A DNA stretch of 64,000 bases from Phoronis australis (GCA_002633005.1 NMRA01000132.1:141162-205161), one strand, 5' to 3'; counted from the first letter of the stretch, positions 1 to 33,409 are shown. The notes: generated by a model from the sequence alone, not told the origin. Numbers and translations: made by a program.

Positions 1-1049
1 ACGGCTAATTCTGTTAACTGCAAAAAGTTCTGGTAATAACGGGCAGCAAAATGCTAATTATAGAGTGGCTGAGCCACTGTACTATTGTTTAAACCCAGAT
101 ATAATGCTTAACGACTTGTAGGTTTGTCATTAATTTCCTAGTATGTTCTGTGTATTTTTCAATAAATACGTATGACCTTGACCTTACTAACTTTCCTCAT
201 AATTCCCCTTCGTTCTTGATCATGAGGGAAGACTTCTCTGACGATGAATTCAATTTCTGCCCAGTCATCATTATCTGGAATTCTAGGTCATATTATCTGA
301 ATGCATTTGGCTTGTACTGTATATCAAACACTGCCTTTGTACTGTCAACGTAACTATTACAATCGCTGTCGAAAGTGTCTCATTTCACTTTTTACGTTAC
401 CTGTGACCATCTCTTTACCATTGTCTGATGTGTAACTTCATCACTATCCTCACATCTTTAGTAACTGTTGCTATGGTTTCAATTTGCCAAAACTAAAAAG
501 CATATTAAGAGAACTGATCTTCGTGAAGTGTGCTGCAGACTTGGATCAATGACTAAAGGTCTTGATTTAACTTGATTGGCCGCAGTAACTTCTGTACGTG
601 CGTCACTTAATAAAAATGAATGCTCGTAATGCGATGGTGGTACATTGTCAGACGATGTCGTTTAAACGTTTCAAAATGGAACAACTGATCATGTGCCATG
701 GCACAACTGGTCTTGTGCAATTTTTGTTTTTGATCGCAAGTCAGTGTTAACTAGTACTCCAAATAATATGTTAAGAATAAGTCAGTTCATGGATTTACTG
801 CCATTGCTTCTTGTTCGTTTCTTTCTTTTCGTCTTTTGTTTACATTCTCCTATACATCACAGTTCGGCACAGCACTACAATGTTGACTGTTAATGATTTT
901 TGAAGTGTTGTCTTCAAAACTTTGCACCATTCAAGAAATGTTCATGACTGGTGCCCTCTGTTGCCTCCAAGTCTGGACACCGATTAGGACTGCTCTTTTG
1001 TTGACAGTAGAACAGGATCGCCATGTTTTTCCTTAATGAGTTCGTTGGT
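1..1049. other. No exon recognised; probable WSB intron
   Basis: I see no coding exon, RNA gene or clear repeat here on either strand; open frames are short (under about 72 codons) and unlike any family I know. Because a WSB-type exon with an in-phase acceptor begins at 1404, this stretch is most simply the 3' part of an intron of that gene. That is inference. Confidence 0.4.
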
Positions 1050-1418
1050 GGACTACCTCTTAGGACTTTACATTTGATCGGGGCTCTGTGTGTTAATATG
1101 TTGTTGATTTGACTACCTTTTAGGTACATCCGATTGGGGGTCTGTGTGTTAATATGTTGTTGGTTTGACTACCTTTTAGGTACATCCGATTGGGGGTCTG
1201 TGTGTTAATATGTTGTTGATTTGACTACCTTTCAGGTACATCTGATTGGGGCTCTGTGTGTTAATATGTTGTTGGTTTGACTACCTTTTAGGTACATCTG
1301 ATTGGGGCTCTGTGTGTTAATATGTTGTTGGTTTGACTACCTTTCAGGTACATCTGATTGGGGCTCTGTGTGTTAATATGTTGTTGGTTTGACTACCTTT
1401 TAGGTACATTCGATTCTG
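1050..1418 (+). repeat. 56-bp tandem array containing the WSB splice acceptor
   Basis: A unit of exactly 56 bp is repeated about six and a half times. Each unit carries the block GACTACCTTTYAGGTACAT, with the AG ending at 1123, 1179, 1235, 1291, 1347 and 1403, every step being 56 bp. A diverged first copy ends near 1063 with an insertion after its AG. The last AG is the acceptor of the WSB exon at 1404, so the array multiplies an intron-exon junction: a weak pyrimidine tract, YAG, and the first dozen exon bases. Units are 90% or more alike by eye, implying recent expansion or homogenisation. Since 56 is not a multiple of three, using an upstream acceptor would shift the frame. Confidence 0.95.
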
Positions 1419-1514
1419 GAATGTATTCAATGAAGAGAATCCAGAACAGATTGCACGAGTTCTGCACGCGTTGTGCTGCGAATACTCACCAGATGGCAGT
1501 GTTCTCGCAGTTGG
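1404..1514 (+). CDS. WSB1: WSB1-like protein, penultimate coding exon (WD40 repeat)
   Basis: This 111-bp exon has a TAG acceptor at 1401-1403 and a GG/GTAAGC donor at 1515. In the frame beginning TAC at 1405 it reads YIRFWNVF, then a stretch containing LCCEYSPDGSVLAVG. This is the end of one WD40 blade (RFWN, the WD-type ending) and the start of the next. WSB1 and WSB2 have the same LCC...DGSVLA-G arrangement just before their last blade. WSB proteins are substrate receptors of Cullin-RING (Elongin B/C) ubiquitin ligases: the propeller binds substrate and the SOCS box binds Elongin. The exon starts in phase 1 and ends with two bases of a Gly codon completed at 2324. Upstream exons are outside the window. 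The acceptor is the last of six tandem copies (see the 56-bp array). Confidence 0.85.
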
Positions 1515-2323
1515 GTAAGCCCTATGATTTTTCTATTCCTCCAATTATACTTGTCCTGTAAAAAGACAAAAGCAAGATATTTAGATTGATGAGTACAAAA
1601 GTTTGATGATGAAATAATTGCTTTTTTCCAGATTATCATCCAGACCCACAGGGTATTGTAAAAAAAGATTTTCTTATAGATTGGCAAAAAGTTTCACAGT
1701 CCACTGACATAGTATGTGGAGAATCTATGAACTCATTTGCATATCCATTAGAAACTGGTCAGTTAAAATCCAAGTTTCGATTTGTTGAGTATCAGGTCAC
1801 AAAATGCGAGCTTGACCTCATATTGTCAGTGGTAATTTCAGCTGCAACTTCACTTGCCAAACAAGACTTCAGATTTTAGTTACACAGGCTTAAGTTGCAA
1901 TATTTTCCTTGATTTGTATGTTTTTTGGCATACTAGTTGACAATTTTGAACTTTTCCTCACATTTATGCACTTTGTTGTGCCACAGTATGTTTTGTAGCT
2001 AATTTAATGAAGTTATGACGTTCAACTGAAAGAAATTCCTGCTTAATTTGTCCCACCCTTGCACATTTTGAAATATTAAAAAAACATTTGTCATGAACCC
2101 CAGGTCATGTCACCATAAAAAGAATGCACAGATGCTCTAAATAGCATGAGTATTATTTGGTTTGATTCTAATGGATAGGCTGTCACTATTTATTTTGGAG
2201 ACGTAGATCATCGCTCATTATCTGTCGGCAAACAAAGGACTCAAACAATGGGAGTCTGTCTTCAAATCCTCCTTCATTTAGTCGAAATCTTAGCCATCAA
2301 CTGGCACCTTCCATCTGTTTCAG
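1515..2323 (+). other. WSB intron
   Basis: This 809-bp intron runs from GTAAGC at 1515 to TTTCAG at 2318-2323. It is AT-rich and I see no repeat or gene inside. Confidence 0.8.
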
Positions 2324-2492
2324 CACCAGAGACGGTAGTGTGTCATTCTGGAAGGCACCAATGAAAGTGCAGAGCCTTCAACATCTGTGCAGGATGGCCA
2401 TAAGGCGTGTGATTCCATCCACAAAGGTGGATCACTTATTCTTACCTTTACGTGTGAAAGAGTACCTAAAGTACCGAGACAATGAAGTGTGA
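2324..2492 (+). CDS. WSB1: WSB1-like protein, terminal coding exon (last WD40 blade and SOCS box)
   Basis: After the TTTCAG acceptor the frame from the previous exon continues as GTRDGSVSFWKAP, the last WD40 blade. Next comes SLQHLCRMAIRRVIP, then a stretch ending VKEYLKYRDNEV and a TGA stop at 2490-2492. The segment SLQHLCRM-IRRV-P is the N-terminal half of a SOCS box (the Elongin C-binding helix). It is closest to vertebrate WSB1 as I remember it (SLQHLCRM-IRRVMP), more so than WSB2, and the terminal L--FL-YR pattern also fits. The protein is expected to act as the substrate-recognition subunit of an ECS ubiquitin ligase in cytoplasm and nucleus. The reading frame is intact. The gene is convergent with the SLC6 transporter. 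Choosing WSB1 over WSB2 is tentative because invertebrates may have a single ancestor of both. Confidence 0.88.
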
Positions 2493-2659
2493 ATGGTGAC
2501 TCATCCAGCTGTGGTGGAGCTCTGTTGCAGCATATTGGTAGATGGCGTCAGTATATAGTCATATCATGTTGAGAGATTTTAGTGTTCGTGCAGAGTCAAC
2601 GGTATCAACTTGTTTGCATTTTACTTTTCTGCAACTGAACTAGAACTTGTATTTTTATG

Positions 2660-3380
2660 CGCCCACATATTTATGTGTGGTCGCATATTGCCGTCATCTC
2701 TGTCTGGGCTTCCGGCGTCTGCGGGTGTATCTCCTAAACCCCCTGCAGGATCTTTTTGAAATTTAGCAAGTATGTTCGTATGGGATTGACGACAGAGGGC
2801 GACGAGTTTTGGACTGACCCGAATACCACTGTGCCCCCTAGTGGCAATTTTAGTTTTTTACGTTTGCCTCTGTATCTTCAAAGGTCCTCAACTGATTTTC
2901 GTGAAATTTGGCACATAGGCATCTGTGAATGAGTTGACGCTATCTTCTCGTTTTCGGATGGATTCGATGCATTTTGTGCCATCTAGTGGCTATTTTTACT
3001 GTTTTCGAGTCATTTTTTGGCGTCCGCCCCGCTAACTACCAAACCACCTTAAGGATGAATTTGGAACATAGATATATGTTGGTGATATGACGCTATCCTC
3101 TTGTTTTTGAATGTTTTCGTAGTTTGCGCCACCTAGTGGCCATTTTTTGTTGTTTTCAAATCTGTTTTTTGGCGTCGTCCCTCTGTAACCAAACCACTCT
3201 AAGGATGATTGTGAAAGTTGGCATGTATGTTCTTTCTATGAAGGGGACGGTTGACAATGATTTTCCGATGACGTAGAGTACTGTGGTGCCTCCTAGTGGT
3301 GGTTTTGTTTTTTTTTTACACCCATACCTTCTGGTTTTCAGACAGATTCGATGTATTTTGCGCCATCTAGTGTCCATTTT
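2660..3380. repeat. Degenerate tandem repeat (~150 bp) with five CTCF-like cores
   Basis: The segment is built of diverged copies of a ~150-bp unit. Each includes phrases like ATTTTTTGGCGTC(C/G), CCAAACCAC, AAGGATG and a conserved core GYGCCNYCTAGTGGY. Cores lie at 2831-2845, 2976-2990, 3126-3140, 3286-3300 and 3360-3374 (the last with one change, AGTGTC). Read on the - strand the core is CCACTAGRNGGCRC, which fits the known animal CTCF consensus. The cores are better conserved than the surrounding unit. I do not recognise the repeat family by name. Confidence 0.75.
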
Positions 3381-4076
3381 GATGACACAAACAAACAACC
3401 CTAAAAACACTCCATTTGCGATGCATTCGTGGGTGCACTTCAACGCTCTGCGTTGCTCTTGTATTTCTTATCAATTCACTACGTAAAATATGTTTTAAGT
3501 TTTAGATTGATGACTTAGTCCTTCTAGCGTAGTCGTGAGACGACAAACTGATCAGTTTTGAGGCTACTGTCTGTGTGTGTGTTTTTTTTCGCACTTTAAA
3601 AACAGTCTCGTGCAGTGTATGCTCATGGACAGGTGTGTCATTTCTCCGTCTCCAAGGGTTCAGAGAACTGCATGGGTATCCTGGGTTATGTATTAAATTG
3701 CACTCGTCACTAAAGGCAGCTAAACTTTGTACCTATTTGTGCAATTTGTAAATACTGTGTAAACTATTTTCTTGTTCGTATTAAGAGTATTCTATGTTTG
3801 TAAGGTGTTACTAAGGTAAATACTGGTGGATTGAGGACACATGGTGGGTGCTAGGTAAGCTGAGGTATGGCTTCAGAATTAGTGGTAGTAATAGTACCTT
3901 GTTGAAATCACTGTGGCTTTAATCAGTTCTTGATGGAACGAGGAACAGTTGAAAAAACGTTGTACAGGGCTGACTTGTTTGCTAATGACGTATATTTTGA
4001 GCTTTTCTGTCTTACGAGTGACAAATCGGTTTTTCAACGAGTTATGTTCTGTATGAAAGAAGAATACCTGTCATAG

Positions 4077-4213
4077 TCTTGTGAATGTGTCACTGAGCAT
4101 AGTAATGACTAGACTAGACTTCTAGACAACTGTCTGTTTTGTCTTGTGAATGAACTGCTCACGGTGTCACTGAACATAGTAATGACTAGACTTCTAAACA
4201 ACTATCTGTTTTG
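4077..4213. repeat. Two-copy tandem duplication (~65-70 bp)
   Basis: The unit running from TCTTGTGAATG to ACTGTCTGTTTTG at 4077-4141 is repeated at 4142-4213 with a few substitutions and small indels. It is a simple local duplication. Confidence 0.85.
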
Positions 4214-4885
4214 TCTTCCTTTCTGTCACTTCTTCTTTTGGTCATGTTGTTATGAAAACAAGGCTTTGTTTTGCCAAATGTGCTTAGCTCTGGAATCGAG
4301 CATGAACTCTTTCTGTAGAACAAGGGTTGTTTTTTGAGAAACAGCTGCGTGACAATTCTAGGTGTGTTCATGCAAGGAATCTTTTGCGTTGTGTTTGCGA
4401 GTTAATGTACCCTGTCAACTACAGACTTGTTCATTCTATGCCATTGTATAGAAATTCCTAAAATCACTACCATAAGTGTTTATCTGACTGCGCTGCTTTA
4501 TATTTCAGCAGGTCTGTCTTGTATTCTATGTACAGTAGTCTTTTTGACTTTGAACACACTATGATGGAACACTAAATTTTTATTTCATTTATCAAACTTT
4601 TCAACAAGAGTAAACAGGAAGACAATTTTACTTGATGATTTCAAAACTTTATAATAGTATGACTGTCCTGGAAATACACATTGAAATTTTGTACGTCTTT
4701 TGGCAATACAGTGAGTATTGAAAAACGAAAGAATGAAAATTTCTTCCGTTATTTTTGTTCGAATTTAAGGAAGTGTCTTTAAATCTGCCAGTCTAATGTA
4801 TTATTATACCTACACATGCAAGTGCATTTTAAAACGTGTATCTTGGTAAAATGAAAAGAATAAAACATGTATTATTACCAATCCT

Positions 4886-6320
4886 TGATGTTTCTGTAAT
4901 ATGGACACCAGTTGGACACTAGAAATCAGTCCATATTCCATCCAAGGAGCTATTTAGGCCATTCATGCTATAGACTTGGCCTGGAGTGACTTTTTCTGAA
5001 GTGATTTCTGAGTTTGTAAACTGGCCGTGACATGACACATGTAGAGCCCGATCTCTGGCACGAAATGGTATTTCCCTAGTGTGGTTTTTGTATACCCTTG
5101 ACAACCTGTCACACGCATATGAGTTCCATTCAGCTTTCCTACTCTCCGCCTCGGTCAAAATTCCGTGCAGTGTGAAAGTAACGAATGGAGCATCTAGGTA
5201 ATTCAATGGATAATTGGTCCCTAAGGTAGCATTCGATTACAACTAGGTAGCTCAATACAGGGGAACATTTTCAACTACTGCAACGGGTTTACTAATGCCC
5301 TAAAAATGACAGGCTTGCTCACACAAAACGAGGTCCCACGCTTTGCATTCACAAGATTCCACGCAACCTCGTCATCATGCTTCAAAAAGTTATCTTATCA
5401 TTTGTACTTAAAATGTCATCAAACTGGCTTTCAGGACTCGTATTTCTCCTTGTATCATACGAGAAAATCGAGTGCACTGAGTCAGTTGAAATTTTACAAC
5501 CGTAACTGAATGTGAAATCCTTCAACAAGTGCCTTACCAGGTGCAGATTAGTTTGCAGTGGATGGAGGGGACCAGGCCCTCTACTGGGTAAGACCATTTG
5601 GGGTGACTGTGCAAAGGCGCTTTTTGAGGCAACCAAAACACTTTTTGAGGCGCCATTTAGCGATCTTGGGGTGTGTAAAAAATCCGTTGGTGTAGAAAAA
5701 AATATCAACGCCGTATGGATGCATTTTTTGCGGGTGTTCTAATTTGGTAGCTAATCGACTGCTGAGGTTGTTTTTCGTTTTTTTTTTATTTGAAATAGGC
5801 ATATAAGCTCTTTAATATTCCCGTGCTCTTTAATTTCTATGACATCACGACTCGCGGGCCAAACACGGTCCAAACAGTTACTAAAACCCTTCATTAACGG
5901 GACGGTACACATTTTCCAACTCATCTATTTTGGCTGCTTCTTTTTGTCCCGTAAAAATGACCATAACTTAACTTTTTAAGAGGAATTTATTATCAGAAAA
6001 GCTTCACGGTATATCAGTTTATTTTAGCCAGTGCTTTTATTGCCGTGAACCTATCGGTAATGTTGCAGTTGATCTACTCTATACAATAGGACCAACAGAT
6101 CCAATTCCGTCGTAAACAAGCCCCTTAATATTGACGGCAGTGGGAATTGTACAAATTCTATGGACGAAATACAAGGTGTCATAACGGGACGAGTTTCTTA
6201 AGTCATTCTCCTGGTCGTCATTTTAATTTTGTTGATAAATGTTTCATTTTCTAGAAGTTCTAACTGTAAAACAACCACCTGCTGTAACATTAAACAGCCG
6301 GTCATCAACCTTGACAAAAT
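4886..6320. other. Intergenic, no gene recognised
   Basis: A 95-codon open frame on the - strand (4919-5206) has plausible amino-acid composition but no recognisable domain, start context or splice partners, so it is not called. The rest shows only short frames. Confidence 0.4.
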
Positions 6321-6477
6321 CATGGGCGCCGCAGCATTGAAAATAGTGGGGCTATAGCCGCCCCCCGCCCCCCCCCCAGTGGTGCACCGGCGGCCCAGTG
6401 GTCATGCATGGGCAGCGCAGCACTGAAAAAAGTGGAGGCTACAACCTCCCAGCCCGCCCTATGGTGCGCCGCCAATG
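6321..6477. mobile_element. Near-palindromic MITE, CATGGGCGGCGC family, 5-bp TSD
   Basis: The element begins CATGGGCGCCGCAGCATTG and ends TATGGTGCGCCGCCAATG. It is flanked by AAAAT at 6316-6320 and again at 6478-6482, a perfect 5-bp target-site duplication. It is GC-rich, contains runs of C, and reads almost the same on both strands (CTATAGCCGCCCC against GGGGCTATAG), so it could fold into a long hairpin. Related sequence occurs at 55536-55677 and 59748-59782. It has no coding capacity. Confidence 0.85.
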
Positions 6478-8239
6478 AAAATGAAACGGACACTGTTGTT
6501 TGATTGCAATTCTTGTGGAATCTGTGAGAAATTAATGCGAGATAAAGCTTCCACAGTTCTTTGATTGCCAAGAGAGACTGAGCGCCGAAGTATTTCAAGT
6601 AAAGTGTGATGGGTTATAGACACGACCGATTTTCGGTGATGTATTTAGTTGTGTTTGAAAATACAACGTTGGACTGATTGTTATACTTCTTCGACTCGAA
6701 GCTCTTACATAGCATTTCAACCCCAGGTTGGCATCCAATAATCTTTGAAACCGATCAAAACTACTAAAATATGGTTATATAGTAGGCCTACAAAATAACG
6801 GAAACTGAAATCATTGACAAGTTTATAGGTATTTAGAAAACGAAGAAATATTTGAAACTTTGGAAAATATTTGGCAAAACAGAAAACGATATTGTCTGTA
6901 GGATCTTGTCAAAAATATTCTTCTGTGTTACGCTTACAAGTGCGTGTCAGCCGATTTGTTATTCGCTTCTTTTTGTATTCACGGGACAGGTTGACGTGAC
7001 TATGAAATCTAAAAACTAAAATTATAACTAACACAAGAAGCAAACATAGATGAATAATAAAACACAACACGAAGACTGTACTAACGGTTTACTTTTGACA
7101 ACAATAATATGAAGTAACTGTCTATTTACAAACTTACGTACGTCTCTAAACTATTAACAACTCACACTCATACACGTATTAGAGCTAGCAAAGCGCTGTA
7201 AAGAAATATATAAAACCAAGTTCCTGATATATAAACCTTTTGCACAGAACACCGACTACACATTGCTTGTACATGAGTTATACGGGAAGTCGTGGCGGCG
7301 GCCCTTGGAGGTACCGTCTCCAGCTTCTAATCCCTTGCACGCAGACACATGTAGTTGTAGTTCACGCTTCGCTGATTATATACGCTAGACTCCACAACAA
7401 ACCATAGTCAGTCTATTGACCTTATATGACAAAATACAAAAGGTGCTACACGTTTACTTGTCTACACACAGTGCCTAATTTACATGTATTATCTACCATT
7501 CTGCGCAGGACTCAATAAGTTGGTTATGTACAAGAGTGAAAATCATATCAAATTCACAAAAGTCGACCACAGTAAATTTTTACTGCAAAATATACCACTA
7601 TTTCACTTTTAATTTATACATGTAATACGTAACAATACAACATTAAATGAACTTTTATATAACACAGAGTTTTACATCTTGATTTAGTTGCAGACATGCT
7701 ACAGTACAAGTTCACCTTTCCAGGTTTTCTGTCCTTATCCACTACAGAATCCTGTAAGTCGATCCAACGTTGAGGAGACTGAGCGTCAGAAGATAAGATT
7801 TATATACGAACGTTTCCTATCTCTTCTCGACCCCACGCAGAGGTTTTGTAGAAGTTTTCTCCTTTCCGTATAAAAGTGCTTGATTTCTAACAGATTTAGT
7901 TGTTTAAGAAAATGTTCCTTGAAGAAATCACATCAACAGTATAAGCTGCAAATTACGAATTTTCTGGCGTTTATTACAGGTTAAAGCAGTACATACCACT
8001 ATCGGTAGGTGAGAATGCTTGAGCTTACCGGGCAAGTTGCGTATTTTGCCAGATGCCTACAAAACTATAGAACTTTGTAAAGTATATATTTTCTGAAAGT
8101 ACAGAACCAGTAAGATTTGTTTTAGACTTTTCACTAATCAACCATTAACTGGGTCTCCCGATCATACATTTTCAGTAAAATCTAACAAAGAAATGTACAT
8201 TCATAGCAAAACAACGGTATGAATAACACGTCCAAATTT

Positions 8240-8755
8240 CGGTTGATAAATTAAAATGTTCATAATGGCATCTCAAAAAAGATATTGCAGTTTTCTGAAC
8301 TATCATTTCGTTTTCATTTGATGCAACATAATTTTTTTAATAAAAATGAAAAAATTAGAATTTTGATAGCCCTCATGCATAAGTGGAACATTGTTAAAAC
8401 AATTCTTAATAAAGTTTTGAAGAACCAAGCATAAAGAATACTATCTGAAAGTTTCAATTGGATCCGATCAGCCATTTATGTCATACGACGTTCTGAAGTT
8501 AAACTGACAAATATGGATATTTTTCCAAGGTCATACAGAGCAGGACCCTGAATTAATGGCAGATTGGTGAAAAGGGCTTTCTACTTTTTAAAAAGTCAAC
8601 AATAAAAGTCAACAATAAAAGTCAACAATTATAACATTCAGCAGGCTTTCTGCTTTCAGAAAATATACACATCTATACAGTCAAAATCTATATTTTTGTG
8701 TATATTTGCCTAACATGAATACATAGACTTGTTGATAAGGTTCCCATAACCTGAA
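8240..8755. repeat. Rearranged copy of the TTAA-flanked MITE family
   Basis: The first part (to about 8480) matches the left half of the 14894-15378 element in inverted orientation (for example CCGATCAGCCATTTATG). The second part matches the right half in direct orientation (CTTTCAGAAAATA, GACTTGTTGATAA). It is either two nested fragments or one element rearranged by inversion. Confidence 0.6.
8591..8629. repeat. 13-bp unit in three tandem copies
   Basis: AAAAGTCAACAAT is repeated three times without change inside the rearranged MITE region. Confidence 0.9.
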
Positions 8756-9194
8756 AATTTACAAAAGCTAGATTTTGCCCCACCTTACATGTACCTGCGG
8801 TATATGGATTTGGGGCACCGAGCACAAGCAATTACTTGGATTGCAGAAGAAAGTTATAAACTCCTTCAGAGTCCTACGTAAAATTGAAGATTTAAAAAGG
8901 GACAAATTCCTTTAGACATATGACAACCTCATGCTACCAAACTATTTTCATACAACCGATATGGTTGCCCGATCAAGCACTTAATATCCCCATTTTGCAG
9001 AGGAACTTATTATAGACTAACCATTATTCAAAAACTCTATTGAAAACTCCACACTGATGTGTTAGAAAACCTAATAAATAATCTTCCAAACTGTGTCTTT
9101 GGCCAGCCTCCTACACATTCGTTACGTGAACCAATACTTTGCGACGAATAACATCTTGGTTACAATAAAAGTTTCTCTTATTAGCTCCTTACTG

Positions 9195-9200
9195 TTTATT
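9195..9200 (-). promoter_or_regulatory. Candidate poly(A) signal for the SLC6 transporter
   Basis: TTTATT on the + strand is AATAAA on the - strand, the first such hexamer downstream of the transporter stop codon. It is common by chance in AT-rich DNA, so this is weak. Confidence 0.3.
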
Positions 9201-10082
9201 ACAACTATTTTTTCTCATGAGCTACAATTTCCTTTTCATGTCCGATTATTTCACTTTACTAACTCTACAACATCATCCCTACATGATCCATAGATGGCTC
9301 TGGGGCCAGTGGGCTCTAAAGTCCTACCAAAAGCTTTTCCTAAACCAAGTAATTACTAAATATTTCATTTGAATGTCACCTGAAACAAAACGCACGATTA
9401 TTATTGAAAACCATAGTTTTCACTGAGAAATTGCTTTAAGCAATCGCTTTTGTCACTCAAACACGACCAAAGTGAGCCGTGGGGAGGCACAGTCTTGTGT
9501 ATCCCCTGTATGGATAACTCATGCTCAAAGTAAAATTAAGACATTCCGAATAATATCAAATTTTTAGTTACTTCCTGCTAACATATAAGTTTCTATGAAC
9601 TACGCAAAGACACGGATTAATCGGTGTAGCGTTTACTCCATGTACGTCATGAAATCGTCCAAGTTTTCTGTGATTCCATGTCAATCAAAGAAACCATGGT
9701 TTGACCGCTAACTTTCTTCACCAGCTTCCACGCTATCATTAGTTTCTTCTCTTTCACATTCTACCTGGGGCGCGTCCCGTGACGCAGGGAACTCGCAATA
9801 CATTTGCTGCGAAAAATCTTGGCTTACGGAACGGAAATAGTGAATATGCTCCGATAATCCAACTCACCGTCCATTCGCTTTAATGGCGGCAATTTAGTCA
9901 ACATGGTCTCGAGCTTACTCGCGAAAATTCGCGTGGATTTGCGAGAAACTCTCTCTATGGAACACACTTTGGCTAAACTTGTGATGGTTTACGCTCACAA
10001 TGAGGTTAATTAATTCAGCACAGCTATTAATTATGGTGCCTGGCTGCACGTGGCATAATAATTATTATTCACGGATGTTCCG

Positions 10083-31768
<21,686 letters not shown>

Positions 31769-32639
31769 CCGTAAATTCGTATCAAACCCGCTGCTCTGGT
31801 AATGACAGAAAGGTGAAACGATTCGGAAAGGTGGCACATCTAGCTTATAGTTTTACTATCATTTCACAGTAATTACTTGAGATTTCTCGGTCATCTGAAA
31901 TAAGTACAATTCTTCAATTTTTGTGCTCTAAGACAAGTCAATGGTCATTAAAGTAACCATTCATAAAAACGCGGATGAAGTCACAAAATTGTACCTGGAC
32001 TCTTGGCCCATGCACAATCGATAACACTTAAAGTAATAGATGACTAACTAAATGTATGTAAAAACACGATAATGGCCAAGTAAACACATTTCCATAGTCT
32101 TTAAGAGAAATAGTTCCAGTATATATAGAAACACTTCAACGAGGAGCAATTTCAATGTGTTGACAGTGTGCTGCATGTACTAGGTAATGTTATGCAATTT
32201 TACCTCTTATGGCGCAAAATTTTGAATAATGTGTACTGGACGGAAGATGATCACTTTCGAGAAATTTTAAAATTGTGATTTGAGATAAAAGCGATTGCCA
32301 GATGTCGTTCTCAGTTGAATTGTTACCTGGTAGTGACACCCAGTGGTCATTATAGAATAGTCCCAACATGTCGTTCACTATTATCATTTCAATTGTTATT
32401 GCCCTTGTTTCATTCGTCAAAATGATGATATGCTTGATATGAATGGAGAATATCCCACTTGGTAGCGTTGACTATGGCACAATGTGTCCATTGTTGCAAT
32501 CGGTAGTGACTTAATTTGGTCATATTGTATTAGGATTAAGATATTGAATTTTCTCTTTATCGCAATAACTTGCTGGGTTACTTTGTGAAATACGGTAGCA
32601 ATAAATGTTATTTACGTTGGGCCTATAGCTCCATGGCTA

Positions 32640-32900
32640 TTCGGGCATGTCTGCGGTTCGTCCGCAAAACCTCGGGTAATTTCGTATTGCCTCAAATCAT
32701 CCCTCGGAAGTGTTTCGTATCTGCACATGTGCGAACTGCAATCATTACAAGTCACGTGACTCAAAAAAGCATTCCCTTGTAATAACCGGCTTAAAAAAGA
32801 GTTAAACGTTCAGCAGGAAGCATAGAAAAGATGGAAAATGACCGACGCGTATATCTGAGACCTGCTAGGCGTGATTGAACCGTCTCTTGACCAAATCCAG
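32640..32900. repeat. Dispersed repeat with CACGTG palindrome, copy 1
   Basis: It resembles about 52320-52540: CATGTGCGA, AGTCACGTGACT, GTAA-CGGCT-AAA, TTCAGCA and CTTGACCAAATCC occur in the same order. The 12-bp palindrome is at 32750-32761. Confidence 0.55.
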
Positions 32901-33409
32901 TTCTTACAATGGTTGAAGTCTCAACGTTAGCCCAGGAGACAAACACCTCTTTTTGATACCCGCGGATGGAATAGTCGTGGCGAATGGCTTTTGTCAAGGG
33001 CATTTTCACGATCACGTCGGGCCTCTGAATTATCACGTGGTCATCAGGAGACCAATTCCTATAGTCCCTCTTTTTCATAGGTCATTTTTTCAAAGTGGGG
33101 CCTCCGTGTGCAGCCGATCAGTCGCCACAATTGCTTTTACCCGTCTCGCACCGTGAAACAGCAGAGTGTAAACACACTTAAAGCTTGAGAGAATTATGTC
33201 CCCCTTGGATCATACTGTAATTATGACTTGGAGTGCTATTTTTCCAAATAACGTAGATTTAGCATCCACGTCTAAAGACTTAAGACAACAATTTCACCTT
33301 ACGCTTCACATAACTATTTATGAAAAATAATTAAAATTCACTTTTGTGAAAGAACAAAGTATCTGTCAACATGCGACCAACTACAACTTACTGGGAAAAT
33401 TTGTGCAAA

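Larger units (their letters stand above)
2493..4885 (+). other. Probable WSB 3' UTR / downstream region
   Basis: No coding region was recognised. The first AATAAA I notice on the + strand downstream of the WSB stop is at 4859-4864; an ATTAAA lies near 3693. If the 4859 signal is used, the 3' UTR would be about 2.4 kb and would include the CTCF-motif repeat (about 2660-3380) and the 65-bp duplication at 4077-4213. UTR extent is inference. Confidence 0.35.
6478..10082. other. Convergent intergenic region and transporter 3' flank
   Basis: AT-rich and without a recognisable exon on either strand. The part just below 10083 should be 3' UTR of the - strand transporter. The first AATAAA on the - strand after its stop is at 9200-9195, about 0.9 kb downstream, and is a reasonable but unproven poly(A) signal. 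A rearranged TTAA-MITE relative (8240-8755) and a 13-bp triplication (8591-8629) lie within. Confidence 0.4.

Noticed and set aside
2493-2530. Possible continuation of WSB coding sequence past the stop
   Set aside because: The TGA at 2490-2492 falls at the expected C-terminus after the SOCS box, so no read-through is needed.
4919-5206. 95-codon frame on the - strand with plausible composition
   Set aside because: No domain recognised, no supported splice sites or partner exons; may be chance in this length of sequence.
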